Below are positions 9,213-16,829 of a DNA stretch of 64,000 nucleotides, one piece after another (the first letter of the stretch is position 1; every line of letters begins with the position of its first letter). Below the pieces are notes generated by a model. That model was not told the DNA's origin and ran no database searches. It worked only from the letters and a program-made list of their open reading frames with translations. Position numbers and translations under genes: made by a program. The stretch is from Parafrigoribacterium mesophilum (GTDB lineage Bacteria > Actinomycetota > Actinomycetes > Actinomycetales > Microbacteriaceae), in contig NZ_JBDJAF010000001.1 in NCBI RefSeq assembly GCF_039652555.1, forward strand, positions 558,001 through 622,000. The letters are read 5' to 3'.

Positions 9213-9325
9213 TACCGAACCACCGCATCGGGTGCCTCTGTTGCCAATACTGATTCGTCCGCCAGTCCTACATCCATCTCGTGCGCCTTCTCCTCCACGC
9301 TGAGGTGATCGTCATAATTACCCAC
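9212..9325 (-). CDS. possible 37-residue leader peptide coupled to hsdM
   Basis: A frame from GTG at 9325 (GAGAG about seven bases upstream) runs to a TAG that shares one base with the hsdM GTG (TAGTG). The peptide is strongly acidic (DDH, VEEK, DESVLATE) and has no recognisable domain. A stop-start overlap of this kind usually marks translational re-initiation, so the ORF could set the hsdM expression level after the operon enters a new host. An internal GTG at 9298 and an ATG at 9277 are alternative starts. The evidence is only the overlap and the composition. Confidence 0.4.
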   Translation of the reverse strand: MGNYDDHLSVEEKAHEMDVGLADESVLATEAPDAVVR

Positions 9326-9512
9326 AAAGCGTTCTCTCAGGCTAACGGCTGGTGCTCACACAGCCGAGTCCCCGCTCTGGGGTGATCCACATCCGGGAGA
9401 TATCTCGAAACGCAGCCGCATAAGACGCAGGGACAGAAGTAAACCAACGACGACGGGCCACGCGGCCAAGCGACCATCCTGGTGCGCTTCAGGCCGTGCT
9501 CCTGATCCCGAC

Positions 9513-10094
9513 CTACTCGGTGCTCCAACGCCAACCGGGCAGCGCGCCAGCTTCGTCGACGCGGTGTTTGGGCAGGCGACCGTCCCGTTGGGCCATGCGT
9601 TGGTTTCGCTCCCAGACCGCCAGTTGCTGCTCCGCCCTGCTCCCGCTTGACAGGCTCGGCCGCCGATCATGTTCGATCACAAACGCACGGTAGTCATCGA
9701 CTTTTCGGTCCCAGGCTTCTTCCTTCGGGCTCCATTCGAAGCCCGGGATCGCCTCGAGGCGGTCACGCTGGTACGTGCAAAGCGATTGGGAATGTCGACG
9801 TTGTTCCCGCAGCCAGTTGACCAGATGCTCCTCCGCCGCATCGGCAGAGTCCTTGCGCCCCCGCCAGGTACGGTGTGGCAACCGCCCTCGACTGTCGACA
9901 AATTGGTGCAGTGCGCGGACGTTGGCGAGCCAGTTCCGCTGACGCACCCCGAGGGCATTGAACGCGTCTCTGTTGGATTCGCCAGAGTACAGACGTAGCG
10001 ACCTCACCAAGTCGTCGTCGCTTTCGTCGCTTTCGTCGCTGGCGAGGCTGGACCACTTGGCGAAGTGGGACTGTAGGTCGTCGTCGATAGACAT
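9513..10094 (-). CDS. helicase-associated-domain protein without a helicase
   Basis: The 193-residue protein contains two Trp-rich helical repeats of the helicase-associated (HA) type, roughly residues 45-115 and 118-190. The pattern is a Trp in the first helix, a basic stretch (GRLP, RRPS), a WLREQRR or WERNQRM helix, and a closing GFEW or GWRW. HA domains usually hang on the C-terminus of superfamily 2 helicases and are thought to bind nucleic acid; here they stand alone. The N-terminal 40 residues are acidic with a DESDESDDD stretch. It sits upstream of the restriction operon in the same direction, 188 bases or more from the next gene. Its function is unknown. Confidence 0.7.
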   Translation of the reverse strand: MSIDDDLQSHFAKWSSLASDESDESDDDLVRSLRLYSGESNRDAFNALGVRQRNWLANVRALHQFVDSRGRLPHRTWRGRKDSADAAEEHLVNWLREQRRHSQSLCTYQRDRLEAIPGFEWSPKEEAWDRKVDDYRAFVIEHDRRPSLSSGSRAEQQLAVWERNQRMAQRDGRLPKHRVDEAGALPGWRWSTE

Positions 10095-10172
10095 GGTGTT
10101 CCCGGTTCCGGCACGGCCTGAATGCGTGCCCTCGGGAACCCCTATGCGCGGTCCTCACCTGTCACTTAATGA

Positions 10173-10499
10173 ATGCCCGCGGTGAAATTCGACGAGTCTG
10201 TCCAGCTAATCTGCGAGGTGATGGCTGATGACCGATCCACCGCCGATGGCCGCCTAAGGGTGATTGCCCTGAACGAAAGTGACGCGACCCTGGAGAGGCC
10301 GTTCGTCATCGACCGGCCTGGACCCGATGCTGTTGTCCATGGCATTGAGCGTCTGGATTTTGACGGAGTCCTCAAAAGATCGGTCCCGGTCGCCGCGACC
10401 GGCTTCCGCAACTCGTGGCTCTGCCGCATGCGAGCAACTTGGATCCGAACTATTGGGACACAGTGGCAGCATCGAATCCATCGGTTCAGCGATGAGTGA
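10173..10499 (+). CDS. hypothetical protein, 108 residues
   Basis: A plus-strand frame with protein-like composition (VKFDESVQLICEV near the start, alternating charged and hydrophobic stretches) ends eight bases inside the next gene. No domain is recognised and no clear ribosome binding site precedes the ATG. The overlap with the following gene supports a two-gene unit. It could also be the remains of a longer gene truncated at its 5' end. Confidence 0.45.
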   Translation: MPAVKFDESVQLICEVMADDRSTADGRLRVIALNESDATLERPFVIDRPGPDAVVHGIERLDFDGVLKRSVPVAATGFRNSWLCRMRATWIRTIGTQWQHRIHRFSDE

Positions 10500-10833
10500 T
10501 GGCCTCTCACCTAAACAGGCCGGCTTGGCGGCTGCCGAGCTGAATCTCGCCGCCGGCGAAGTGATCGCACTCGACAACGGAATCCTGACAAAGGTACACA
10601 GCGTCGCCGCTTGTTCCGGGCCGCACTGCTGGGTGCATAACCCGTCGCCACACCACATGGTCACGTGGCCAGTCCGTTGGCGTGACGACAGACGACTCGC
10701 TGAACGGATTTGCGAGCACGGTATCGGGCACCCTGATCCCGATGATGTGGCATTCAATCTTCGGCTTGGAAGGGACGTGCGAGTGCACGGATGCGATGGA
10801 TGCTGCGGAAATCTCACAACTACCAAGGCTTAA
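10492..10833 (+). CDS. small Cys/His-rich protein of a phage/actinobacterial family
   Basis: The 113-residue product contains an ordered set of Cys and His residues: CSGPHCWVHNPSPHHM near residue 40, WPVRWRDDR, then ICEHGIGHPDPDD near 72 and HGCDGCC near the end. I recall this arrangement from short proteins of unknown function in actinobacteriophages and actinobacterial genomes, often with the same WRxDR and GHPDPD blocks. The pattern suggests a metal-stabilised fold; the molecular role is not known. The start was set at the ATG that overlaps the previous ORF, because the family resemblance begins only after it. Its presence here supports a mobile origin of the region. Confidence 0.7.
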   Translation: MSDGLSPKQAGLAAAELNLAAGEVIALDNGILTKVHSVAACSGPHCWVHNPSPHHMVTWPVRWRDDRRLAERICEHGIGHPDPDDVAFNLRLGRDVRVHGCDGCCGNLTTTKA

Positions 10834-11138
10834 CGTTCACAACGTCGCGAGGCCAATGCACCAACTAATACGAGCGAGAATGCGTTGGGCCCACCACTGA
10901 CCGGCCCCGCCGGCACCCTCAACAGCATCGGCGGCATCATCCCCGTCTGTTCCCATGACTTCGTGGCGATATTCCGACCGCACTTTGCCGACGCTGCGGG
11001 CGCCCAGACCTGACATAGAACCAGAGATCGCCTACACAACGGCGATTTACTCCCCGCCACGAATCGACTCGAACGCGCACGAGGTACAACAACAACGTCG
11101 CCAGACGACGATTCTCATTCGGCCAACAAATGGCCGCA
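10834..11138. other. 305-base stretch with no convincing gene
   Basis: This lies between two convergent genes. Both strands contain only short frames of low-complexity composition, and no tRNA, strong hairpin or repeat was noticed. It could be decayed remains of a gene that once followed the XRE regulator. Confidence 0.5.
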
Positions 11139-11756
11139 CTAGCTGGCAGGGTTGCGATTTTGGAGTGGAGCCTCCATCGATCCCAACCAGAGGAGCTGCT
11201 TCCACGTGAGCAGAATCCCGCGTTCCCGTAGCTCCAGTGGCGTGCCTTTCCGTAAGTCCGCGTTCGGCCGCTGGCCGAGCGGCGACCACTCGCTGTCGAG
11301 CGACGAACCGCGGGCTTCGACCCAACCGGGAAGACGCAGCCCCTCCTGCACAAACACGTTGGCGATGCACGCAGCGAGTAGGCAATCCCACCGATTGGAA
11401 TGCTTCCTGGCCAACGGAGGACTGTCCGACAACACGATCTGAAGTGCTGCGGTTTGTCGTCGAAGCTCGAGCACAAATCTTCCAACGACGGCGACCGCGT
11501 CCCGGGATTGTTCTACGTGCGCGAATTTCGAGAGTTCGCCGGACACCTCTCTCGCGGTGGATGCCGTCGTGTGCACTGGGACGAGACGGTATCCGAGAAC
11601 CTTCAACAGCGCATTCACCTTTTCTGCGGACGGCTGTCTTTGGCCTCGCTCAATCACCGAAAGGGTGGACGCTGGCAATCCGCAGAGGTTCGCAAACTCT
11701 CGTTGACTGATGCCTTGAGCAGCTCGGGCATTCCTGATGTCGACCCCGAAACTCAA
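11139..11756 (-). CDS. XRE-family transcriptional regulator, antitoxin-like
   Basis: The 205-residue protein begins with a helix-turn-helix of the XRE type (residues about 6-60, with ISQREFANLCGLPASTLSVIE as the core, here quoted only by position, and ERGQRQPS). The TTG start is chosen because AAAGGTG lies five bases before it and the domain would otherwise lose its first helix. The C-terminal 110 residues contain a WDCLLAA helix and a RGILLTWKQL segment; similar tails occur in regulators paired with toxins, but no toxin gene is visible here. It is divergent from the integrase gene, so it may control itself and the integrase from the shared 178-base spacer. Confidence 0.8.
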   Translation of the reverse strand: MSFGVDIRNARAAQGISQREFANLCGLPASTLSVIERGQRQPSAEKVNALLKVLGYRLVPVHTTASTAREVSGELSKFAHVEQSRDAVAVVGRFVLELRRQTAALQIVLSDSPPLARKHSNRWDCLLAACIANVFVQEGLRLPGWVEARGSSLDSEWSPLGQRPNADLRKGTPLELRERGILLTWKQLLWLGSMEAPLQNRNPAS

Positions 11757-11769
11757 GGTTCACCTTTCG

Positions 11770-11792
11770 GAATTTATCGGATCCGGTAATTC
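11770..11792. promoter_or_regulatory. imperfect palindrome centred on CGGATCCG, candidate operator
   Basis: The core CGGATCCG is a perfect palindrome and the AT-rich flanks are largely complementary. It lies about 15-35 bases upstream of the XRE start, where a promoter is expected, so autoregulation is plausible. No binding data exist; this is inference from position and symmetry. Confidence 0.35.
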
Positions 11793-11887
11793 TACCCAGC
11801 TTCGCGATCTCGCCACGGACATGGATTTCGGGCGCGCCTTAGTCGCTGCTCATCTGCGCGGTGATTTTTCTCTTCGCAGGTTCATTA

Positions 11888-11910
11888 GCGTCTGAGATCC
11901 ACTCAGACGC
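11888..11910. promoter_or_regulatory. 9-bp perfect inverted repeat in the integrase leader
   Basis: GCGTCTGAG and CTCAGACGC are separated by five bases and end 24 bases before the integrase ATG. The ribosome binding site (GGAAAGG) follows directly. It may be an operator for the XRE regulator, a site for integrase or excisionase, or a hairpin in the mRNA leader. Confidence 0.5.
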
Positions 11911-11934
11911 AGGCTGGAAAGGATCGGTATCGTA

Positions 11935-13113
11935 ATGAGCCGTCCCCCGATGCCCCGCGGAACGTGGGGCAATATCAACACCAAAAAGACGAACAACGGC
12001 TCCTGGCGTGCCTCTACCCGATTCCGGGGATATGACGGGAAAGCGCGGGCAGTCAACGCCTTCGCGGCCACTTCCAACGCCGCCAAGCAGAAGCTAAAGC
12101 TCATTCTGCTGGAGAAATCGGAAGAAAGTCAGAGCGACCTTTCCGGTGCGACCAAGCTGAAGGCGGTCGCCGAGCTCTGGCTCGAAGAAGTCCGAGGGAG
12201 CGTCGCTCCCAACACATTCGACGAATATCGACGGATTGCTCGGAGAAAGATAATTGAGGATCTCGGCGACCTATGTCTCCGCGAGGTGACCGTGGGAACC
12301 GTGGACCGCTTCCTAAAAGACCACGCCAAGCTGACGCCTTCGCAAGTGCGCAACATCAAATCGGCGCTGAGCCAGGTCATGTCACTAGCAGTTCGCCACG
12401 ACGCAATCAGATCGAACCCGGTACGCGACGTAGCTCGAATCACGATCAAACACAAGTCTCCGAGAGCGCTGACCTTGGACGAAATAACGCGGCTACGGCA
12501 TCTGGTTGAAGTGTTTCGGACCGGACCACGAGTGTGCGGCCCAAGGCCGAACTCGGACATGATCGACATCGTCGACCTCATGCTTGGAACAGGTGCCAGG
12601 ATCGGTGAGGTGATGGCGTTGCGCTGGTGCGATGTCGACATCGATGGCGACATACCCTGCCTGACCATCTCCGGCACGATCGTCGAAGTCAACGGCCAAA
12701 AGCCCTACCGTAAGGACTCGCCCAAAACCGAGGCTGGATACCGGCAGCTAGTCCTTCCTCGGCACACCGTCGAGCTACTCCGTCGACGTCACGCAACAAG
12801 CGTGACCGAGTGGGTCTTCCCTTCCCGCCTCGGCGGAGTCCGACCCCTGCAGAATGTCCACCGGTACTGGAGAGGTGTCATCAAGGGAACGGAATTCGAG
12901 TGGGTCAACCTACACGTGCTCCGGAAGACGGTGGCAACACTGATAAGCGCGACTCTCGGCGACGACAAGGCCGCTAAGCAGCTCGGCCACACCAGTCCCG
13001 ATATCACCCGCCGCTACTACATCCACCGGCCGGACAGGGTTCCTGACCTGACTGTGATCCTCAACACGGTGATTGCGGACGACAGCAAGGCCGGCCACCA
13101 AAGCACAGACTGA
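11935..13113 (+). CDS. int: tyrosine recombinase (phage/island integrase)
   Basis: The 392-residue protein has an N-terminal arm-binding part, a SAM-like core-binding domain (about 75-160) and a C-terminal catalytic domain. Catalytic residues are visible: Arg in GTGARIGE (near 223), His and Arg in LHVLRKT (near 325), His in LGHTS (near 349) and the nucleophile in RRYYIH (near 360). It catalyses site-specific recombination between attP and attB. It is transcribed toward the tRNA-Ala gene 280 bases away, the usual arrangement for islands that integrate at a tRNA 3' end. The catalytic set is complete, so the island may still be mobile. The start ATG is preceded by GGAAAGG. Confidence 0.95.
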   Translation: MSRPPMPRGTWGNINTKKTNNGSWRASTRFRGYDGKARAVNAFAATSNAAKQKLKLILLEKSEESQSDLSGATKLKAVAELWLEEVRGSVAPNTFDEYRRIARRKIIEDLGDLCLREVTVGTVDRFLKDHAKLTPSQVRNIKSALSQVMSLAVRHDAIRSNPVRDVARITIKHKSPRALTLDEITRLRHLVEVFRTGPRVCGPRPNSDMIDIVDLMLGTGARIGEVMALRWCDVDIDGDIPCLTISGTIVEVNGQKPYRKDSPKTEAGYRQLVLPRHTVELLRRRHATSVTEWVFPSRLGGVRPLQNVHRYWRGVIKGTEFEWVNLHVLRKTVATLISATLGDDKAAKQLGHTSPDITRRYYIHRPDRVPDLTVILNTVIADDSKAGHQSTD

Positions 13114-13117
13114 GCCA

Positions 13118-13168
13118 AGTGCTGGTGCGCCACCGCGGATGAAATCCTGCGGATGGCGCACCAGCACT
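13118..13168 (+). terminator. long hairpin after the integrase gene
   Basis: A 15-bp perfect inverted repeat (AGTGCTGGTGCGCCA at 13118-13132 and its complement at 13154-13168) starts five bases after the integrase stop; the inner bases extend it with two small bulges. There is no U-tract, as is common for actinobacterial terminators. A role as a recombination-related structure near the attachment site is an alternative. Confidence 0.6.
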
Positions 13169-13367
13169 CTCATCCGTTGTTGGCCAAGATGCTTGGATCT
13201 CACAACAACTGTTACTAACCAACAACAACCGAAAGATGCACGAATGACCAACGAATTACCACCCCAGGAGACCTGCCGTCGCACGACCGGAGTAACTGTG
13301 TTGTTTGGGTGTCGTAACCGTGTTGTAAGTGTGTTGCTTGACGCAGAAACCCGACGGTAAAACCAGG

Positions 13368-13393
13368 AAAACCCCCGGAATTCCGGGGGTTTT
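13368..13393 (-). terminator. perfect 26-base palindrome, terminator of tRNA-Ala
   Basis: AAAACCCCCGGAA is followed directly by its exact complement, giving a 13-bp palindrome with A and T tracts at its ends. It begins at the last base of the tRNA CCA end, so it fits a Rho-independent terminator for the tRNA and could act in both directions. Confidence 0.75.
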
Positions 13394-13469
13394 GGTGGAT
13401 CCAAGGGGATTCGAACCCCTGACCCCCTGCATGCCATGCAGGTGCGCTACCAGGCTGCGCCATGGACCC
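13393..13469 (-). tRNA. tRNA-Ala, anticodon GGC, CCA encoded; likely island attachment site
   Basis: The minus strand folds into a full cloverleaf: acceptor GGGTCCA/TGGATCC, D-arm with AGCCTGGTAGCGC, anticodon stem CCTGC/GCAGG with loop ATGGCAT, and a T-arm with GGTTCGAATCC. The anticodon GGC reads GCC (Ala), and the acceptor has the G3:U70 wobble pair that identifies tRNA-Ala. The CCA end is encoded. The 3' half faces the integrase gene, so this 3' end is the probable attB core. The gene is intact, as expected if the island restored the tRNA end on integration. Confidence 0.95.
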
Positions 13470-13505
13470 GTGTTCCGATTACTCGGAAACAACTTGCTTA
13501 GGTTA

Positions 13506-14471
13506 CTACACGCCGGGCCAGTCCAGATAACCGAGCCTCTCCCGCAGGCTCCCGATGGCCCGGATCGCGGATCGAAGCTCCTGCAGCTTATGCTCGGTGC
13601 GGAACTCTTGGCTCAACTCCCCCAGGTCGCTGGCGGTGGCGCTCACGGCGACCGTCTCCACCGTCAGCCCATGGCCCAGCCCGAGCACGTCGACGGCTAC
13701 CGCACCTTGATACGGCACGTAGATCGGTGTGGTGACGACGAGCACCGACTGCTCCCGGACACTGTGGTGCTCCGCCCAGAACCGGAACGTGTCCGCCGTG
13801 TTCGCCCTTCGTTGCGGATGCGAAGATGGCGCGGCAACCACCCTCAAGGTGGTCTTTCCGAGTTGCCACGCCAGTCGCCGCCAGGACAGGAACGGGTTCT
13901 CGGCGATGGACTCCACGACCTCGGGCTCCCCCAACGGACCGAACGCGGCATCCATTCCCGCGACCATCGCGTCGACCTCATCACTGCCAGGCACTCCGAG
14001 CTTGACCGCCGTCTCCGCTTCGTCACCACCGAACGGGCGGAACGCGCCCACGAACACGATGCTCGCCGCATCCAGACCGCCCCGGAGCAGTTCGCGAACG
14101 AACCGCGGCTTGACGATTCCGGCCCTCACCATGCCGCCGGTCATCAGCACGGTGTCGTAGCTCGATCGCCTGGGCGGGTCGTCGGATGCCAGTCCCAAGG
14201 CGAGGCAGGCACGTTCCGTCTCGCTCTCCTCGGCGAGAGAGAATTGTGGCGCCTGGCCCAGGTTCCGCTCGGCCCCTGCGCGGAAGTCCCAGTGCTGTGC
14301 CGAGAACTGGTCCAACCAGCCCAGCAGCTCGGCACCGCTTCCCACCGGCACTCCGCCGAACACGCCGACCAGTCCCGCCATCGCCTCGCTGGACGCCCAG
14401 CGGTCGATTTCCCCGATCGCCTGGCGTTCAGCGCCAGGAGCATCGTCCCAGCGCAGGAACGACGGGATCAT
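13506..14471 (-). CDS. conserved hypothetical protein with a Rossmann-like (YdcF/DUF218-like) core
   Basis: The 321-residue product has alternating strands and helices with a TGG motif after a hydrophobic strand (VLMTGGMVRAG near 107) and a second strand ending in VVTTPIYVPYQG near 250. This resembles the YdcF/SanA-type (DUF218) layout, although I cannot match all family motifs. No signal peptide or membrane segment is seen. It lies just inside the core genome next to the tRNA-Ala gene and in the same direction as rsfS, 30 bases downstream of it. Function is unknown. Confidence 0.65.
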   Translation of the reverse strand: MIPSFLRWDDAPGAERQAIGEIDRWASSEAMAGLVGVFGGVPVGSGAELLGWLDQFSAQHWDFRAGAERNLGQAPQFSLAEESETERACLALGLASDDPPRRSSYDTVLMTGGMVRAGIVKPRFVRELLRGGLDAASIVFVGAFRPFGGDEAETAVKLGVPGSDEVDAMVAGMDAAFGPLGEPEVVESIAENPFLSWRRLAWQLGKTTLRVVAAPSSHPQRRANTADTFRFWAEHHSVREQSVLVVTTPIYVPYQGAVAVDVLGLGHGLTVETVAVSATASDLGELSQEFRTEHKLQELRSAIRAIGSLRERLGYLDWPGV

Positions 14472-14501
14472 CGGCGGCCAGTCTCGGTTCGAAGGTTTCG
14501 C

Positions 14502-14879
14502 TCAGCTCGCAGACTCGTGGGAGATCACACCGAGCGGAAGGACAGGGCAGTCCTTCCATAGTCGCTCCAGCGAGTAGTACATCCGGTCTTCCTCGTGGAA
14601 GACGTGCACGATGAGGTCACCGAAATCGAGGAGAATCCAGCGCCCCTCGGCCTTGCCTTCCCGTCGCATTGTCTTGGTGCCGTGCTCGAGGAGCGCATCT
14701 TCGATCGCGTCCGCGATCGCGACCACGTTGCGTTCATTGCGTCCGGACGCGAGGAGGAACACGTCGGTCAGCGGCATCGGCCCGGAGACATCCAGAGCGA
14801 CCAGGTTTTCGGCTTGCTTGGAGTCTGCGGCAAGGGCGGCGACCTGAAGCAGGTCACGGGCGTTCGCGGATGCGGTCAC
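14502..14879 (-). CDS. rsfS: ribosomal silencing factor RsfS
   Basis: The 125-residue protein matches the RsfS/YbeB/Iojap family: KQAENLVALDVS near residue 20, TDVFLLASG, then EGRWILLDFGDLIVHVF near 80 and EEDRMYYSLERLW. The family binds ribosomal protein L14 and blocks joining of the 30S and 50S subunits when nutrients are short. The GTG start has AGGAA four bases upstream. It follows nadD and an intervening membrane-protein gene in the conserved nadD-rsfS arrangement. Confidence 0.94.
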   Translation of the reverse strand: MTASANARDLLQVAALAADSKQAENLVALDVSGPMPLTDVFLLASGRNERNVVAIADAIEDALLEHGTKTMRREGKAEGRWILLDFGDLIVHVFHEEDRMYYSLERLWKDCPVLPLGVISHESAS

Positions 14880-14979
14880 TGGTTCCTATCGGGTTACTGA
14901 CGCTGTAACAAGGCTTACCAGACCACGCTGACAATTCACGGGGTTGACAGCCGGATTCTGGGATGCGTGGTGAGCGCGT

Positions 14980-16017
14980 TCAAAAGACATTGAAGATGAA
15001 GCCGGCGATGACGAGCCCCACGGCGACGACCAGCGTGGAGCCGGCGATGATCGCCAGCACGAACGGCGTACGACTTTCCGTGGCCGTCGTTTCGCCGAGC
15101 AGCGCGGGGGTGTCGTTGTTGGTGCTGACCGCGCGGATGGCGCGCACGGGCGCCGAACCCGCGGCCGAGTCTTCCCGGTCGTCGGCGGCGATGATCGCAT
15201 CCACGTCAGAGCGGTCGAAGTGCGTCGGATACGACCCCGTGGAGCCCAGACTCGATGGCAACTCGACCGAGCCGGTAATCAGGATTTCTCCGGTGTTGCT
15301 GATCGGGCGGGTGATGTCGCCAGCTTGCGGAATCGATGGGAGCACGAGCGCGCTGGTCGTGATCGCACCGCTGCTCGACGACAGATCGCGGCGTATCGTG
15401 TGGTCGAGCGTCTGGTTCTCGTCGTCGATTTTCGCCTGCATGGACCAGTGCCCGAACGGCGGCGTATAGGTCTGCTCCGCGCTACCCGGATGCACACCGC
15501 CTGCAGTGTGTTCGGCAGCGGCCACACTGGCCGCAGCCTGCGCCTCACGATCAGGCACCGGGAACGGCGGGATGACGGGGATCGCAGTCGTGTCGATGGA
15601 TGGTGAGGCGATGATCTCTGCGAAGTCCGGGGAGACGGCCTGGACCGGCAACGGCTCAGGCTCGGCCTGCTGCCGAACCTCGTCGCGGAGTTCGTGCTGG
15701 ACGACCGGAACGGAACCTTCTACCGCCTCTGAGCGGGATCGCAGAGCCCGCAACTCACGCCGCGTGAGTTGATGTGCTTCGACGGGCGCCGCAGTGGCTG
15801 CCGCAAAGATGGCGGTGCCGGATGCGGGATGACGCGGCGTCCGCGCGGTCTGCGAGTCGCTGGGCTCGGAGGGCACCGACACCACCGGTGCCGTGTGCTC
15901 CTCGCCGGAGGCCGCATTGGGCACCTCGTCGGGAGCGGGAGCCTCGAGCAGGCCTTCACGCTCGCGCATCCGCATTTGCCGCCGTGTCAGCGGCGGCTCG
16001 TCTTGCCACGCTGTCAT
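14980..16017 (-). CDS. hypothetical protein with a disordered body and one C-terminal membrane segment
   Basis: The 345-residue protein starts with a basic LTRRQMRMRERE segment, and a second LTRRELRALRSR copy lies near 80. Most of the middle is low-complexity and rich in Ala, Pro, Glu and Ser. The last 25 residues form one hydrophobic helix (FVLAIIAGSTLVVAVGLVIA), so a cytoplasmic protein anchored by its C-terminus is likely. It overlaps nadD by four bases. I recall a similar gene at this position in related genomes, but no function is known. Confidence 0.8.
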   Translation of the reverse strand: MTAWQDEPPLTRRQMRMREREGLLEAPAPDEVPNAASGEEHTAPVVSVPSEPSDSQTARTPRHPASGTAIFAAATAAPVEAHQLTRRELRALRSRSEAVEGSVPVVQHELRDEVRQQAEPEPLPVQAVSPDFAEIIASPSIDTTAIPVIPPFPVPDREAQAAASVAAAEHTAGGVHPGSAEQTYTPPFGHWSMQAKIDDENQTLDHTIRRDLSSSSGAITTSALVLPSIPQAGDITRPISNTGEILITGSVELPSSLGSTGSYPTHFDRSDVDAIIAADDREDSAAGSAPVRAIRAVSTNNDTPALLGETTATESRTPFVLAIIAGSTLVVAVGLVIAGFIFNVF

Positions 16018-16616
16018 GTCTTACTCCGATACAGGTGGTACTTGGAGATATATTGGACGACTCCGTCGGGAACCAAATACCACACCGGGAATCCCCGGCC
16101 GACCCGCGCACGGCAGTCGGTGGAGGAGATCGCCAGTGCGGGCACTTCGAGCAAGCTTACGACTTGCTGCGGCAAATTCGAAACCGTGAGCGTGTGGCCG
16201 GGCCGGGAAACCGCCACGAAATGGGCCAACGACCACAACTCGTCGATGTTCTTCCAGTCGAGAATCTGCTCGACCGCATCCGCCCCGGTAATGAAGAACA
16301 GCTCGGCGTCCGGGCGCTCCGCGCGCAGATCGCGCAGGGTGTCGATCGTGTAAGTGGGGCCGCCTCTGTCGATGTCCACCCGGCTTACCGTGAACATGGG
16401 GTTCGATGCGGTCGCGATGACGGTCATCAGGTAGCGGTGTTCGCCGGGGGTGGCGTTTTGCTTCTGGTAGGGCTGACCGGTTGGCACGAACACGACCTCG
16501 TCGAGATGGAAGTGCTGTGCGACCTCGCTGGCCGCCACGAGGTGACCGTTGTGGATGGGGTCGAATGTTCCGCCCATCACGCCGATCCGGGGGCGCCTTT
16601 GCTCAGCCTCGGCCAT
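16014..16616 (-). CDS. nadD: nicotinate-nucleotide adenylyltransferase
   Basis: The 200-residue protein transfers AMP from ATP to nicotinate mononucleotide, the second-last step of NAD synthesis. It has the nucleotidyltransferase motif GGTFDPIHNGHL (about 15-26) and the C-terminal ISSTDCRARV motif near 166. The length is normal. It is translated just before the membrane-anchored hypothetical protein (ATGA overlap) and lies in the conserved proB-proA-nadD-rsfS run. Confidence 0.96.
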   Translation of the reverse strand: MAEAEQRRPRIGVMGGTFDPIHNGHLVAASEVAQHFHLDEVVFVPTGQPYQKQNATPGEHRYLMTVIATASNPMFTVSRVDIDRGGPTYTIDTLRDLRAERPDAELFFITGADAVEQILDWKNIDELWSLAHFVAVSRPGHTLTVSNLPQQVVSLLEVPALAISSTDCRARVGRGFPVWYLVPDGVVQYISKYHLYRSKT

Positions 16617-16628
16617 TCGGTAGCCGGC

Positions 16629-16820
16629 CTAGCGGTGAGCGGTTCCGTGCGTTGTGTTCGCGCGGTCGAGCTTTTCGCTGTGCCGGTTGGCGACATCGCG
16701 GAAACTCCAGCAGACGAATCCCAGAGTCGCGAAGACGATGGCGCCGATCAACGGGAAACCCCACGCGGGGAGCACCAGAGGTGCGAGCTCTTCGGCAGCT
16801 GCGATGGCAAGCAATGTCAT
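16629..16820 (-). CDS. small single-span membrane protein
   Basis: The 63-residue product has one clear hydrophobic segment (LIGAIVFATLGFVCWSF, about 24-40) followed by a basic, hydrophilic tail. It sits 9 bases after proA and 12 before nadD, so it is surely co-transcribed. Small membrane proteins occur at this place in related actinobacteria; the function is unknown. Confidence 0.75.
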   Translation of the reverse strand: MTLLAIAAAEELAPLVLPAWGFPLIGAIVFATLGFVCWSFRDVANRHSEKLDRANTTHGTAHR

Positions 16821-16829
16821 AGGTCTAAT

